Assembly: GCA_964477525.1 (NCBI GenBank)
Contig: CAYZHY010000002.1
Span: 1-64,000 of the forward strand
Length of the DNA: 64,000 nt
Source: PCC-9228 sp964477525
GTDB taxonomy: Bacteria > Cyanobacteriota > Cyanobacteriia > Cyanobacteriales > PCC-9228
Direction: 5' to 3'
The translations under genes and the position numbers were made by a program. The notes beneath the pieces were generated by a model. It made no database searches and was not told the origin of the DNA. It was given only the letters and a program-made list of their open reading frames with translations. Shown in pieces: positions 36,344 to 45,370 of this stretch. Each line of letters begins with the position of its first letter. The stretch's first letter is position 1.

Positions 36344-37573
36344 CTAGCGAATGAAAAGCAAGACAGATTGCATGGAACCAACCACCGTTCCTAGAATACC
36401 GCCTAAATTAACGATCGCTTGTAGTTCGGTTTTGACAATGCCCTGAATGGAAGATTCCAACTCTTGTGCCGGTGTGGCGTTCACGCGGTCAACAATCACT
36501 TGGTCGATGTTTAAAATCGGGATGGCTTGGGCGACGATGTTCTCTAAATCCCGTTCTAAATAACGGTCCAAAACCGATGCCAATTCTTTGCTCAAAGAAT
36601 CCAAAGAAGATTCCATTATAGCTGAAGATTGCAAGCGGGTCAACAGCAATTGGGCGGCATGTTCCCAATCCACCGAATAGCTCAATCCTTGCAACAAGGA
36701 AGCACCTTCCGACTGCAAGTAACTCCGAACCGCCTCGCGCATGGTCGTACGCAACTGGCGTACTGTAGATACTGGCAAGTTCTGGAGAGATAAATCTTGC
36801 AACCAATTTTTTAGTTGGGTGCGAACTTGCAGCGATTGCATCCAATCAGCAAGATAGGCGTTGGCGGTTTCTTTTTCATCCAGGCAGAAATTCCGCAGTC
36901 GGGTTAAGGCATTGCGCAAACCGAATAAATTGGCAACTACCCAGTAGGTACCGTGGGATTTTTCTCGAAAGTTATCGTCGATAATAGCAATATTGCGATC
37001 GGTGAGGAAATCCACCACCGTGGAACGGATCGTATCCGGTGTCAGCGCTACATCCAACAGCCAATCTGCTAATTGTTGGGCTTGAGGTTCAGTTAGCTGA
37101 AACTCCAACAAAACGCGATCGAAAATTTGATTGAGTTGGTCTTTGAGAAAATCCTCCCGACGCGCCAACACCTTCAGGAGGTTGGGCATGGATTCCCCGG
37201 TCAAATCCCGCAAGATATTGGCTAGGATTTGGGTCGTTCTCTGATTGGTATCGTATTTGACTTGGTCCAACGCCAATTGCAGCAACCAGCGAATGGCTGC
37301 TTGGGTACGTTCGGTTTGTAAAAGACGACGGGCTAAATTCTGGATTTCATCGGGGGTGAGAAGCGACCCCATGATACTATCCGATATCCGTTTTGCCAAA
37401 CGGTCTTGATTGGCGGGAATCAGACCGGGGGTAAATGGCAGTTTGCGCTTGAATACATACCACGGTTGGTACGGGCGAAACAGCATTTTAATGGCTAAAT
37501 CATTGGTAAAGTAGCCAATAATACCGCCTGCCACCGGTGGTGCCACCAAAAGCCAAAGTGTAGATAAATCCAA
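36344..37573 (-). CDS. DUF445-family membrane protein
   Basis: A 409-residue protein of the DUF445 (YheB-like) family, common in bacteria and of unknown function. An N-terminal membrane segment with LVAPPVAGGIIGYFTNDLAIKMLFRPY and a following LPFTPGLIPANQDRLAKRIS block are diagnostic. A long, mainly helical middle region (about 80-370) is followed by a second hydrophobic segment at the C terminus, LGGILGTVVGSMQSVLLF. The layout puts both ends in the membrane with a soluble helical domain between. The start used is TTG at 37573 without a clear ribosome-binding site, so the exact N terminus is less certain. Confidence 0.88.
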   Translation of the reverse strand: MDLSTLWLLVAPPVAGGIIGYFTNDLAIKMLFRPYQPWYVFKRKLPFTPGLIPANQDRLAKRISDSIMGSLLTPDEIQNLARRLLQTERTQAAIRWLLQLALDQVKYDTNQRTTQILANILRDLTGESMPNLLKVLARREDFLKDQLNQIFDRVLLEFQLTEPQAQQLADWLLDVALTPDTIRSTVVDFLTDRNIAIIDDNFREKSHGTYWVVANLFGLRNALTRLRNFCLDEKETANAYLADWMQSLQVRTQLKNWLQDLSLQNLPVSTVRQLRTTMREAVRSYLQSEGASLLQGLSYSVDWEHAAQLLLTRLQSSAIMESSLDSLSKELASVLDRYLERDLENIVAQAIPILNIDQVIVDRVNATPAQELESSIQGIVKTELQAIVNLGGILGTVVGSMQSVLLFIR

Positions 37574-37607
37574 AGCTATGCTAAATCGAAATTTGCTTGC
37601 TACACGA

Positions 37608-37700
37608 GCGACTGCAGCTCGAAAGCTCGACAGCCCAACTGAGCTTGTCGAAGCCTGAGCTTGACGAGATCTAAGTTTGCCGAAGTCTCAACTCAGTCTT
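37608..37700. repeat. Short direct repeats with CTGAGCTTG motif
   Basis: The 167-base spacer between the DUF445 gene and menG holds near copies of a short unit, for example CTGAGCTTGTCGAAG and CTGAGCTTGACGAG, mixed with inverted AGCTC motifs. A related unit, CTGAGCGAAGTCGAAAT, occurs near 36126 on the other side of the DUF445 gene. They look like small dispersed repeats rather than regulatory sites. Confidence 0.4.
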
Positions 37701-37740
37701 TATTGGGGAAACGTTATGGCAACTGAGTGAGAGGAGAAAT

Positions 37741-38418
37741 TTATAGTTTTGTAACTACCAGCACTCCCATTATACCGCTTGCTATGGGATAGTGAACGGC
37801 TTTGGCAAATCCTACCTGCAATGCTATGTCGATTTGCTCTTGGCCATTGGGAAAACGCTCGATGCTGGGCGCTAAATAGGCATATTCCGCTTCCAATCCC
37901 ATTTGCGAGGCGATAGGTACCACCAGGTTTTGCAAGTACCATTGTTGAAACTGACGCATTTGGGGATGGTTGGGGCGATGGAAGTCCAAAATGGCGGCTT
38001 GGGCTGTTGGTTTCAAAACTCGGTGAATTTCTTGCAGGGAGGCAGGGATATCGGCAACGTTGCGCAAGCCATACCCCATGGTCGCCGCATCAAAAAAATT
38101 ATCGGCAAAGGGCAAATGGAGAACGTCGGCTTCAATCCAAGAGATTTCTGGATAGCCAAAACTGCGATTTCGAGCGAGTTGTAGCTGTTCTGGCGCAAAA
38201 TCTACACCGTAAACGTGACCGGTTTTCCCTACCTGCCATGCTAGCGATCGCGCTAAATCCCCGCTACCGCAACACAAATCCAAACAGGTATCTGCCGAAC
38301 CAGCCTGACTCCATTTGACAGCCATCATTTTCCAAATCCGATGCTGCCCCAAACTAAACCAATCGTTTAAGCGATCGTAAACGGGGGCAATACGGTCGAA
38401 TAAAGTTTTAACACTCAT
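37741..38418 (-). CDS. menG: Demethylphylloquinone methyltransferase MenG
   Basis: A 225-residue SAM-dependent methyltransferase of the UbiE/MenG family. In cyanobacteria this enzyme adds the last methyl group of phylloquinone, the photosystem I electron carrier. Motif I is LDLCCGSGDLAR near residues 45-56, the acidic loop is YGVDFAPEQL, and motif post-I and motif II are IEADVLHLPFADNFFDAATMGYGLRNV. The length is normal for the family. The ATG start is clear. It lies upstream of the DUF445 gene on the same strand, separated by the repeat-bearing spacer. Confidence 0.92.
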   Translation of the reverse strand: MSVKTLFDRIAPVYDRLNDWFSLGQHRIWKMMAVKWSQAGSADTCLDLCCGSGDLARSLAWQVGKTGHVYGVDFAPEQLQLARNRSFGYPEISWIEADVLHLPFADNFFDAATMGYGLRNVADIPASLQEIHRVLKPTAQAAILDFHRPNHPQMRQFQQWYLQNLVVPIASQMGLEAEYAYLAPSIERFPNGQEQIDIALQVGFAKAVHYPIASGIMGVLVVTKL

Positions 38419-38691
38419 GAGCCTATGTTGACCAAGGAAGGAAAAAATTATCTAACTCTGGCCTGGTGATAATTAGCGAATGGAGGGCATAGGGCCGAAC
38501 CACCCTTTACAGACAAAAAAAATTTCGCAGCTACGATTCGCAAATTGCTCCCTACTGGAAATACTTCAGTTGAGAACATTTTGATAACATTGCAGATCTG
38601 CTTTCAGTGCATGGGCGCGAGCACTTGTCAGAAAATACTTGTAGAAAGGGTAGTATGGTTGCGCTCAGGTGCCTGATTGCCACCATCCATA

Positions 38692-39633
38692 CTAGCCGTT
38701 ACGTACTGTATTTAAGGTTAGGGCTACTTGCTGGCAGGCTAGATAGATTGTATCCAGTTCTTCTTCCTTAATGGGAGCCGCTTCTTGCCATTGCAACGAC
38801 AAAATAGCCAGCAGCGTTTCCCGATACATAATTGGAACCACCAAATGTGCTTGAATGCCCGTATTTTGATAGTGTTCTAGTTGGGAAAGTTCTTTATCTT
38901 TGCCAATATTGGCGCTAACCTTAATTTGGTGTTGGGAGATCGCTTGTTCTACCAATGGATCGTTGGCCAGCCAGCTCAAATCGATATCTTGGGGATTGTA
39001 AGTCCCTGCAGTTGACAACCTCTCCCCTTCTACCAACTGTAAAACAGCACCATCGGCGGTGAAATTTTCTGCAAATGCTTTGGCAATTGGTTCGAGGCAA
39101 TCTTCGAGCGTGTTGGCTTCTTGGGCCACTTGTAAAATAGCAGCCATTAACTGAGTATGGGCTTGAGCCCGCAGCAATTCTTCGCTTCTTTTTTGAATTA
39201 AACTGTAGGTTTGGGCTGCATTTTGGACAACTTCTTTCAGTTCTTTAGGATCCCAGGGTTTGGTAATGTATTTATAAACTTGTCCGGAATTAATCGCTTC
39301 TACTAAATCTTCTATATCGGTAAACCCAGTTAAAATAATCCGTACGGTATTGGGAAACTCCGACAGGGTTTTGCTGAGAAATTCGGTTCCTTTCATCTCC
39401 GGCATTCTTTGGTCGGAGATAATCACCGCCACTTCTCCCTGTTCTTTGAGAATTTCTAGGGCATTTACCCCGCTATCGGCTTTGAAAACATTAAATTCCC
39501 GCCGGAAGGTGCGGTAAAGCAAGTCTAGGTTGTCGGGTTCGTCATCGACGACCAACATTTTGGGCTTTTTCGATCGCATAGCTTTCTTCAGCTGACTTTT
39601 AATTTCCTCTAGATCTTGAATGGCATTATCCAT
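38692..39633 (-). CDS. Response regulator with receiver and GAF domains
   Basis: A 313-residue signalling protein. After a short helical start, a receiver domain (about 24-145) shows the acidic pair VVDDEPD, the phosphorylated Asp in ISDQRMPE near residue 74, and the Lys of KYITKPWDP. This DQRMPEMKG pattern belongs to the RpfG/HupR-like receiver group. A coiled-coil linker (about 140-165) leads to a GAF domain (about 170-305), which often binds a small ligand or chromophore; no bilin-binding Cys of the usual kind is evident. There is no output domain, so it probably acts through protein contacts. No kinase gene is next to it. Confidence 0.85.
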   Translation of the reverse strand: MDNAIQDLEEIKSQLKKAMRSKKPKMLVVDDEPDNLDLLYRTFRREFNVFKADSGVNALEILKEQGEVAVIISDQRMPEMKGTEFLSKTLSEFPNTVRIILTGFTDIEDLVEAINSGQVYKYITKPWDPKELKEVVQNAAQTYSLIQKRSEELLRAQAHTQLMAAILQVAQEANTLEDCLEPIAKAFAENFTADGAVLQLVEGERLSTAGTYNPQDIDLSWLANDPLVEQAISQHQIKVSANIGKDKELSQLEHYQNTGIQAHLVVPIMYRETLLAILSLQWQEAAPIKEEELDTIYLACQQVALTLNTVRNG

Positions 39634-40519
39634 AGAATTTTGTCATCTCCACTCAGAATATTTGTGGTGATTGGGAGGTCTTTGTTAAAAATTCACCATA
39701 CAGCTTGGCTGGTATTTTTCTATAGTTGGTTTGCAAATACTGACAGAATCTATACTTCTCGATAGAAATTTCCCAAACCTCCCCATAGTGGCCTTGCGAA
39801 ACCGGCCAACTGCCCTTTCCTCAAAGCTAGCAAGCTGCTCGTTACCGATCGGTTCTGCTACCTTTGCAACCACCGAGAATATCCACAGATCCGGATAAAA
39901 TAAAAACATAAATGGTACTTAACGGTGCTTTGGCTCTACCATAACAGGTTTGGCGATCGCACCCAAGGTAGCAATGCTTACGTACGATTGCTGGAAGCGA
40001 GGAAAACGCCAAGTTGTTCGGCTTAGTTTTTAAATATAGCTTGCTACCAACCAAAGTACTGGCAAGATTATATTTTTTTATAATTCCCATGGCTAGTTGG
40101 CCCCTTCAGGAACACAAAAAAACCAAATGACTATCTGTAGTATAGATGTATTATTTGCGCTAGAATCGGTTTGATTGGTACAGCGAAAACATTTGCTGGA
40201 GCTAGCAACCTTGGCAGTGGTCTCGCCAACACTAGGGATGGCTACTGCTCGACTTGAACTGGCGATCTGAGCATTGGTGCTGTGTTGCCATCGATGGGCA
40301 AAAGCACCTGCCAATTTATCGTTCCCTCAAATGGTACCGAACGATCGCCAGCACTCATGCTAGCACCTAGAGCGTCCTCGCGTCGCTTTTCATTGCCTAT
40401 CTAAAAAACTACGTTGAACAATCAATTGCCTTGGGCAGCGAATCTAGCTTTCGGTTCCTACGCCCGGGCATCTATCTCTTACCTCCAAAACTCACAAACC
40501 AGCGAGGAGGCATATCACT
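39634..40519. other. Spacer, no gene recognised
   Basis: This 886-base stretch separates the REC-GAF gene and the HNH gene, which are divergent. Short open frames on both strands lack ribosome-binding sites and recognisable protein patterns. A check for tRNA arms, a CRISPR repeat and transposase remnants found none. It must contain both promoters. Confidence 0.5.
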
Positions 40520-41062
40520 TTGAGTTGTACGAACAACGTTCTGGCACATTCGGTGGTAGTCTTTTCCGCCAACTACCTCCCCTTAACCCGCATCAATATC
40601 AAACGTGCTATCGTTTTGTTGCTAGCGGGAAAAGCAGAACCCGTCCATTTTATGACTTCTGCCGTCACCACTTGGACGGTGCATGCCCCCAGCTTGGTTC
40701 TGCAAGTACCAGAATATATTCGCTTGACCACCAGCAATCGCGATCGCTTGTGGAAAGCCCCATCGGTAAGCCGCCGGGAAGTGCTCAAACGCGATCGCCA
40801 TACCTGCCAGTATTGCGGTAGCAACAAGCACCTAACTTTGGATCACGTTTTGCCCCGTTCCCGAGGCGGCACCGATACTTGGGAAAATGTGGTTGCGGCT
40901 TGTACCACTTGCAACGGTCGCAAAGGCAATCGTACCCCAGAAGAAGCCAAAATGCCCTTACGCAACCAGCCCAAAGCTCCGGTGCATCCAGTTCTTGCCT
41001 TTGCGGAAGAATTTTGGCGTCACCAAGCCGACCCCCTACAACAAAAACCCAAGCAACTATAA
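40520..41062 (+). CDS. HNH endonuclease family protein
   Basis: A 180-residue protein with a compact HNH nuclease domain near residues 95-145. The zinc-binding pairs are CQYC and CTTC, and the catalytic block is LTLDHVLPRSRGGTDTWENVVAAC with the His and Asn expected of the family. The N-terminal part (VVVFSANYLPLTRINIKRAIVLLLAGKAE) is the conserved start of a cyanobacterial and bacterial HNH subgroup. The cellular target is not known; these are usually stand-alone housekeeping nucleases rather than homing enzymes. The TTG at 40520 is chosen because AGGAGG lies nine bases before it. A terminator follows at 41074. Confidence 0.85.
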   Translation: MSCTNNVLAHSVVVFSANYLPLTRINIKRAIVLLLAGKAEPVHFMTSAVTTWTVHAPSLVLQVPEYIRLTTSNRDRLWKAPSVSRREVLKRDRHTCQYCGSNKHLTLDHVLPRSRGGTDTWENVVAACTTCNGRKGNRTPEEAKMPLRNQPKAPVHPVLAFAEEFWRHQADPLQQKPKQL

Positions 41063-41073
41063 TATCAAACTTT

Positions 41074-41108
41074 GAGGAGCGTTGCTAGAAAAAACGCTCC
41101 TCTTTTAT
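41074..41108. terminator. Bidirectional terminator between HNH gene and argG
   Basis: GAGGAGCGTT (41074-41083) pairs perfectly with AACGCTCCTC (41093-41102) around an A-rich loop, followed by TTTT. The two flanking genes converge here, and the A-run inside the loop gives a T-run on the other strand, so it could serve both. Confidence 0.8.
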
Positions 41109-41154
41109 CTATACAAACTCTCTAGCGCTCATTTTTGCCAAACCAGCTCCCATT

Positions 41155-42360
41155 TTAAGACTTACGCCGGCTTTGCGACCAAATGCGCGTGGGCAATCCC
41201 CAAACGTAAATAAATCCTTCTGCCGCTTTGTGGTCGAACTGGTCTTGGTCCCCATAAGTAGCCATATCCTCTGCATAAAGGGATTTTGGCGATTTACGTC
41301 CTACCACCGTGGCATGGCCTTTAAACAGCTTCAAGCGTATCGTACCGGATACCTGTTCTTGGGTTTTTTCCACAAAGGCATCCAAAGCTTCTTTCAGGGG
41401 ACTGTACCACAAACCGTTGTACACCAGCTCGCTGTAGGTTTGCTCGATACCGCGTTTGTACTGGGTGATATCCGAGGTAAGGGTCAAGCTTTCCAAATCT
41501 TGGTGTGCTTGCACCAACACCATCAACGCCGGTGCCTCGTAAATTTCCCGAGATTTGATACCCACTAGGCGGTTTTCCACCATATCGATTCTACCGACAC
41601 CATGGCGCCCCGCAATTTCATTGAGTTGGGAGATCAAATCCACCGGGTTGCAAGCCGTACCGTTCACTGTGGTGGGAAGGCCTCGTTCGAAACCAATCTC
41701 CACGTACTCCGGCTCATCTGGTGTTTCGGCAATGGCTTTTGCCATCACAAACACTTCCTCCGGCGGTTCTACCCAAGGATCTTCCAAGGGTCCAGCCTCA
41801 ATACTACGACCCAACAAATTGCGATCGATACTATACGGCGAAGACTTCTTCACCGGTGCCGGAATGCCACAACGCTCTCCATAAGCAATCGTCGCTTCCC
41901 GACTCATGCCCCACTCCCGGGCAGGTGCTAAAACCTTTAAATCGGGATTGAGCGCGGCAATAGACACATCAAAACGTACCTGGTCGTTGCCTTTTCCCGT
42001 ACAGCCGTGTGCCACTGCATCGGCACCGTATTTTTCCGCCGCTTCCACCAACAACCGGGCAATCAACGGTCTGCCTAATGCCGTTGAGAGGGGATAGCGG
42101 TCTTCATACATCGCATTGGCTTGAATCGCCGGGAAAACATAGTCGCGAACAAACGTTTCCCGCGCATCTTCCACCAACGATTCGCTGGCACCTGCTTCAA
42201 AAGCCTTTTTGCGAACTGGTTCCAACTCATCTCCCTGACCCAAATCCGCAGCCAGCGTGATGACCTCTTCAATCCCCCACTCATTTTTGAGATAGGGAAT
42301 ACACACAGACGTATCTACACCACCGGAATATGCCAATACCACTTTTTTGGCGCGACCCAT
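41155..42360 (-). CDS. argG: Argininosuccinate synthase
   Basis: A 401-residue enzyme of the arginine pathway that joins citrulline and aspartate with ATP. The N-type ATP pyrophosphatase P-loop is VVLAYSGGVDTSV at residues 5-17. Further family blocks are DLGQGDELEPVR, YPLSTALGRPLIA, AHGCTGKGNDQVRFD and the Tyr-rich EIGFERGLPTTVNG. The length is usual. The ATG at 42360 is chosen because GGAG lies six bases upstream; a TTG 12 bases earlier would place that site inside the gene. The two-domain structure appears intact. It is not clustered with other arginine genes here. Confidence 0.96.
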   Translation of the reverse strand: MGRAKKVVLAYSGGVDTSVCIPYLKNEWGIEEVITLAADLGQGDELEPVRKKAFEAGASESLVEDARETFVRDYVFPAIQANAMYEDRYPLSTALGRPLIARLLVEAAEKYGADAVAHGCTGKGNDQVRFDVSIAALNPDLKVLAPAREWGMSREATIAYGERCGIPAPVKKSSPYSIDRNLLGRSIEAGPLEDPWVEPPEEVFVMAKAIAETPDEPEYVEIGFERGLPTTVNGTACNPVDLISQLNEIAGRHGVGRIDMVENRLVGIKSREIYEAPALMVLVQAHQDLESLTLTSDITQYKRGIEQTYSELVYNGLWYSPLKEALDAFVEKTQEQVSGTIRLKLFKGHATVVGRKSPKSLYAEDMATYGDQDQFDHKAAEGFIYVWGLPTRIWSQSRRKS

Positions 42361-42531
42361 TACACACTCCAAATAAATAGTTACACCGAATTCCTATTAT
42401 CTACCCCACGTTGTTCCATGGCGATGGTCTGAATGTCTAGATTTCTCTACACAGCAGCCAATCTTAGCCAGATAGCGAGTAGCGAAGACGCCTCAACCCA
42501 GTCCCCATACCACCTACAGCCATATTTACTG

Positions 42532-43356
42532 CTAAATTCTGGTGTGTAGGTTCTTCTCCAAATTTTCTATATACAAATCAATGTCATGGTCTTCAAAACC
42601 ATCCGTTCCCGGTTCTCCCAAAGCCAAAAAACGACCGTAAATGCGATCGAACACTCGCTGCCACCAAGGCATTTGCGATTTTAGTTGCCCTTTGGCGTTG
42701 AAATAGCACAGCGTTCCCGCATGGGTGTAGTTTAAAAGAAAAGGAACCCGGCAAATGGCATCGTTGTTGTTGACAAAACGAAAATACTTTGATTTGAACT
42801 CCGCATCCAACTGTTTGGCAAATGTCTTGTTAAAGACCCGTGGCTGTCCAAAAGTATATGCCCCTCGAATATCAATATTTTCCTCTCGAAATCTTGCCAG
42901 CGACACGCTAGCCAAAGCCCCACCCAAGCTGTGACCGGTTACCCAAACGGTCTGGTTTTGGTCTCGAAACAAATTCACCCTTTCCGAAATGGGAGACCAA
43001 ATCCGATCCAAAGCCGAAGCAAAGCCCCTGTGAACCATAGCACCGGCGTAGTGTGACGATTCTTTACCGCTGCGGGTTTTCCATAACGTTTGCGCCAAAC
43101 GGACATTCGTACGCCAATCCTCAGCTTCGTCGGTACCTCGAAATACGACAAAAATGGCATCGTCTTTTCCGGCTATCCAAGCTTCTGTTGCGGTCATCTC
43201 GTCTCCCAGAAAGAAGAATTTACTAAAGCCCCATTGTTCGACTGTTTCCTGAATAGTGGATTCGCTTTGGTAAGCCAGTTTGGAAGCTTTGGCCAGCCAC
43301 AAGGCGTTGGTGGGGGTATAGGCAGTGGTATGGGCATTAAAGGTAAAAGATGTCAT
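42532..43356 (-). CDS. Class 3 lipase family protein
   Basis: A 274-residue alpha/beta hydrolase of the lipase_3 (fungal lipase-like) family. The nucleophile elbow is VTGHSLGGALA near residues 138-148, the Asp of the triad lies in FRFVNNNDAICRVP and the His in FEDHDIDLYIENL. The block VVFRGTDEAEDW is the conserved strand and oxyanion region. No signal peptide is present, so it probably acts in the cytoplasm or at the inner side of membranes on glycerolipids; the true substrate is unknown. It lies 44 bases from the aldo/keto reductase gene on the same strand and may be transcribed with it. Confidence 0.88.
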   Translation of the reverse strand: MTSFTFNAHTTAYTPTNALWLAKASKLAYQSESTIQETVEQWGFSKFFFLGDEMTATEAWIAGKDDAIFVVFRGTDEAEDWRTNVRLAQTLWKTRSGKESSHYAGAMVHRGFASALDRIWSPISERVNLFRDQNQTVWVTGHSLGGALASVSLARFREENIDIRGAYTFGQPRVFNKTFAKQLDAEFKSKYFRFVNNNDAICRVPFLLNYTHAGTLCYFNAKGQLKSQMPWWQRVFDRIYGRFLALGEPGTDGFEDHDIDLYIENLEKNLHTRI

Positions 43357-43400
43357 GGCTCTTGCGAGATAACAAAATAAATGGGAAAACGAGAAACCAA

Positions 43401-44582
43401 TCAGCGTTGGGAAAGGCGTTTAACCGGTTCGCCACCGAGCATTTGGTCGGTTTCTACCAAGAGTTCGGGAATTTTGTCGGCATGGGGACTAGCAGCCAAA
43501 CAATCTTTCAAGTCTAGTTCTGGTACTTTATCGGCTTTTTGTCCGGGAAACCAGTGACTGGCGTTTCCGAGCAAGTTGTAGCGCATGCGAGCGTAATCCA
43601 CCATATCGTACGCGATCGCTAAATTCCGTAGCCACAGAATGACAGGAATATTAACATTTCCCGGCGTTTGGTCGTAGCTGGGCAAGTTCTCGTGCCAGGT
43701 TTTGACCCAATCTTCCCCCAAGGCTTCGATTTCTTCCTGATGCAAGCGTTCTAAAATGGGGGGTAGCACTTGGTCGGCTTTCTCCAGCAACGGCAAAGTT
43801 TGCATATGTTCGTCAAAATCGCTGGGTCTTGCCGCTCCCAAACTCAGGGTATGCACCTGGGGATGGTTCAGGCAAAACAAATCGTTGAACACCATGGGAG
43901 ATAGGGGATGGCATAAGTCTATCAATTTCTGCGGTGCCTGGTACAATTGGCCCCCTTTATCGGAAGGACTGATAATGAAAACGCCCATGTCGTGCTTTCT
44001 GGCGGCTTCAATGGCTGGCCAGTTGGCTTGGTTGATGTAGTACCAGTGCAGGTTAATGTAGTCGAATTGGTCGGTAGCGATCGCTTTGAGGATAACATCA
44101 GTAGGAGCATGGGTGGAAAATCCCACAAACCGAACTTTTCCCTGTTCTTGCCATTTCCGTACCAAGTCCAAACAGCCGCCAGGTCGAATACTCTCTTGCA
44201 GCAACTCGTAAGTGTTGATGCCGTGAATCCCCAATAAATCTACATAATCTAAATTTAGGTTGCGCAAGCATTGTTCGAAGGTTTCTTGAAATTGCGATGG
44301 GTCGGATTTGGGCGGAATTTTGGTTTGCACGATGAGGTCGTCTCGGGGAACTTGCGGCAAAATCTTGCCCAACTGCACTTCGGAAGTGCCGTATCCCCTT
44401 GCTGTTTCGATATGATTGATGCCTAACTCTAGGGAACGGCGAATTGTCGCTGTTAAATTTTGTTGGTTGTCTGCCGGAATATCCCGTTGTTCGATATCTT
44501 TCCAGGAATGTTGGTAACGCATTCCCCCGCAGGAAAATACCGGCATGGATAGTTCTGTACGTCCAAATCGTCGGTATTGCAT
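43401..44582 (-). CDS. Aldo/keto reductase family oxidoreductase
   Basis: A 393-residue protein with a TIM-barrel aldo/keto reductase domain (about 1-260) and a C-terminal part of about 130 residues. The catalytic Tyr lies in HIETARGYGTSE, the Lys in LIVQTKIPP and the His in LLGIHGIN. The usual catalytic Asp is replaced by Glu in IETARGYG, as seen in a subgroup of these proteins (COG1453-like), so the reaction may differ from simple carbonyl reduction. NADPH is the expected cofactor. The ATG at 44582 fits the family start MQYRRFGRTEL; a TTG six bases earlier is possible. It precedes the lipase gene. Confidence 0.85.
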   Translation of the reverse strand: MQYRRFGRTELSMPVFSCGGMRYQHSWKDIEQRDIPADNQQNLTATIRRSLELGINHIETARGYGTSEVQLGKILPQVPRDDLIVQTKIPPKSDPSQFQETFEQCLRNLNLDYVDLLGIHGINTYELLQESIRPGGCLDLVRKWQEQGKVRFVGFSTHAPTDVILKAIATDQFDYINLHWYYINQANWPAIEAARKHDMGVFIISPSDKGGQLYQAPQKLIDLCHPLSPMVFNDLFCLNHPQVHTLSLGAARPSDFDEHMQTLPLLEKADQVLPPILERLHQEEIEALGEDWVKTWHENLPSYDQTPGNVNIPVILWLRNLAIAYDMVDYARMRYNLLGNASHWFPGQKADKVPELDLKDCLAASPHADKIPELLVETDQMLGGEPVKRLSQR

Positions 44583-44911
44583 GGTCAATTGGTGAATCGT
44601 TCTGGTCAGCTTAGGGCACTATCTTCCCTAGGGTAGTACGGGGGTTGGAAGATTTGCTGGCCAATTTCTGTACCTATCTAAAAAATCGATCGCGTTTTCA
44701 TTGAGATTGTGCATGTTTTCCAAAAAAGAGCAAACAGCAGTGTTTCCCTATATTGGCTACGTTTACGTTTGATTTGAAAACGCTATCGCGATCGCTGGTT
44801 TGTTGTCACAGACAGGCTTATTTTGGCAGTTTTTACGGTAGGCAGTTTCCTAAAAAAAGAAGTAATGTAGTAGCAGGAAAACATCCTCGGTGTAGAAATT
44901 GGTAGAAAATT
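44583..44911. other. Spacer between divergent genes
   Basis: This 329-base stretch lies between the aldo/keto reductase gene and the small secreted protein, which point away from each other. It contains a GCGATCGC site and a short direct repeat, GGCAGTTT (44824 and 44840 region), just before the secreted protein's start. No other feature is seen. Confidence 0.4.
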
Positions 44912-45370
44912 ATGAACAAGTTCGGTATTTTTGCAGTTCCTTTGATGGTGGCAATTCCTCTTTTCGGCGTTACACCCGCTGGTTGGACTCAGAACGCTCC
45001 CATTCCTTCTGAAAATTCTTCCGAAGCGATGACGGAGGAAGAAAAAAAAGAACAATATATCAACAACCTCTATAATTTTTTGGAGCAAGAAAATTACGAG
45101 GAAGCTTTGTCCATAGCTCAAAACGAATTTAATGAAAAAGAGCATATTGCTACAGCACAAAAATCTTGCCAGCTTTTAGAAGATGGCGTAGCGAATGTTG
45201 AAGAATTGGCCAGTGGCTTGGTCAGCAATATTATCCAAAATATGGATACAAGTAATTTAAATGTGGAACAACGTTCCTTAGGAGAATATCTAGGCGTATC
45301 GATTGTTCTTAGCTCTATTTATTACTGTCCCCAACATCAAACAACTGTGCAAGAACTATTTATTCAATAG
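44912..45370 (+). CDS. Small secreted protein, DUF732-like
   Basis: A 152-residue protein with a signal peptide (MNKFGIFAVPLMVAIPLFG, cut near residue 25-30). The mature part has a helix-rich acidic segment (EEALSIAQNEFNEK), then a Cys in TAQKSCQLLEDG and a Cys-Pro near the end in SIYYCPQHQ. This spacing of FL...C..L..G....YCPQ resembles the DUF732 family of small secreted proteins, known mostly from actinobacteria. The two Cys probably form a disulfide. The molecular role is unknown. Similarity to DUF732 is by pattern only. It has no close neighbour on the same strand. Confidence 0.6.
   Translation: MNKFGIFAVPLMVAIPLFGVTPAGWTQNAPIPSENSSEAMTEEEKKEQYINNLYNFLEQENYEEALSIAQNEFNEKEHIATAQKSCQLLEDGVANVEELASGLVSNIIQNMDTSNLNVEQRSLGEYLGVSIVLSSIYYCPQHQTTVQELFIQ

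Noticed and set aside
39634..40519. Possible tRNA or transposase remnants in the long spacer
   Set aside because: No cloverleaf with TTCGA/TTCAA arm and no DDE or HUH motif could be found on either strand.
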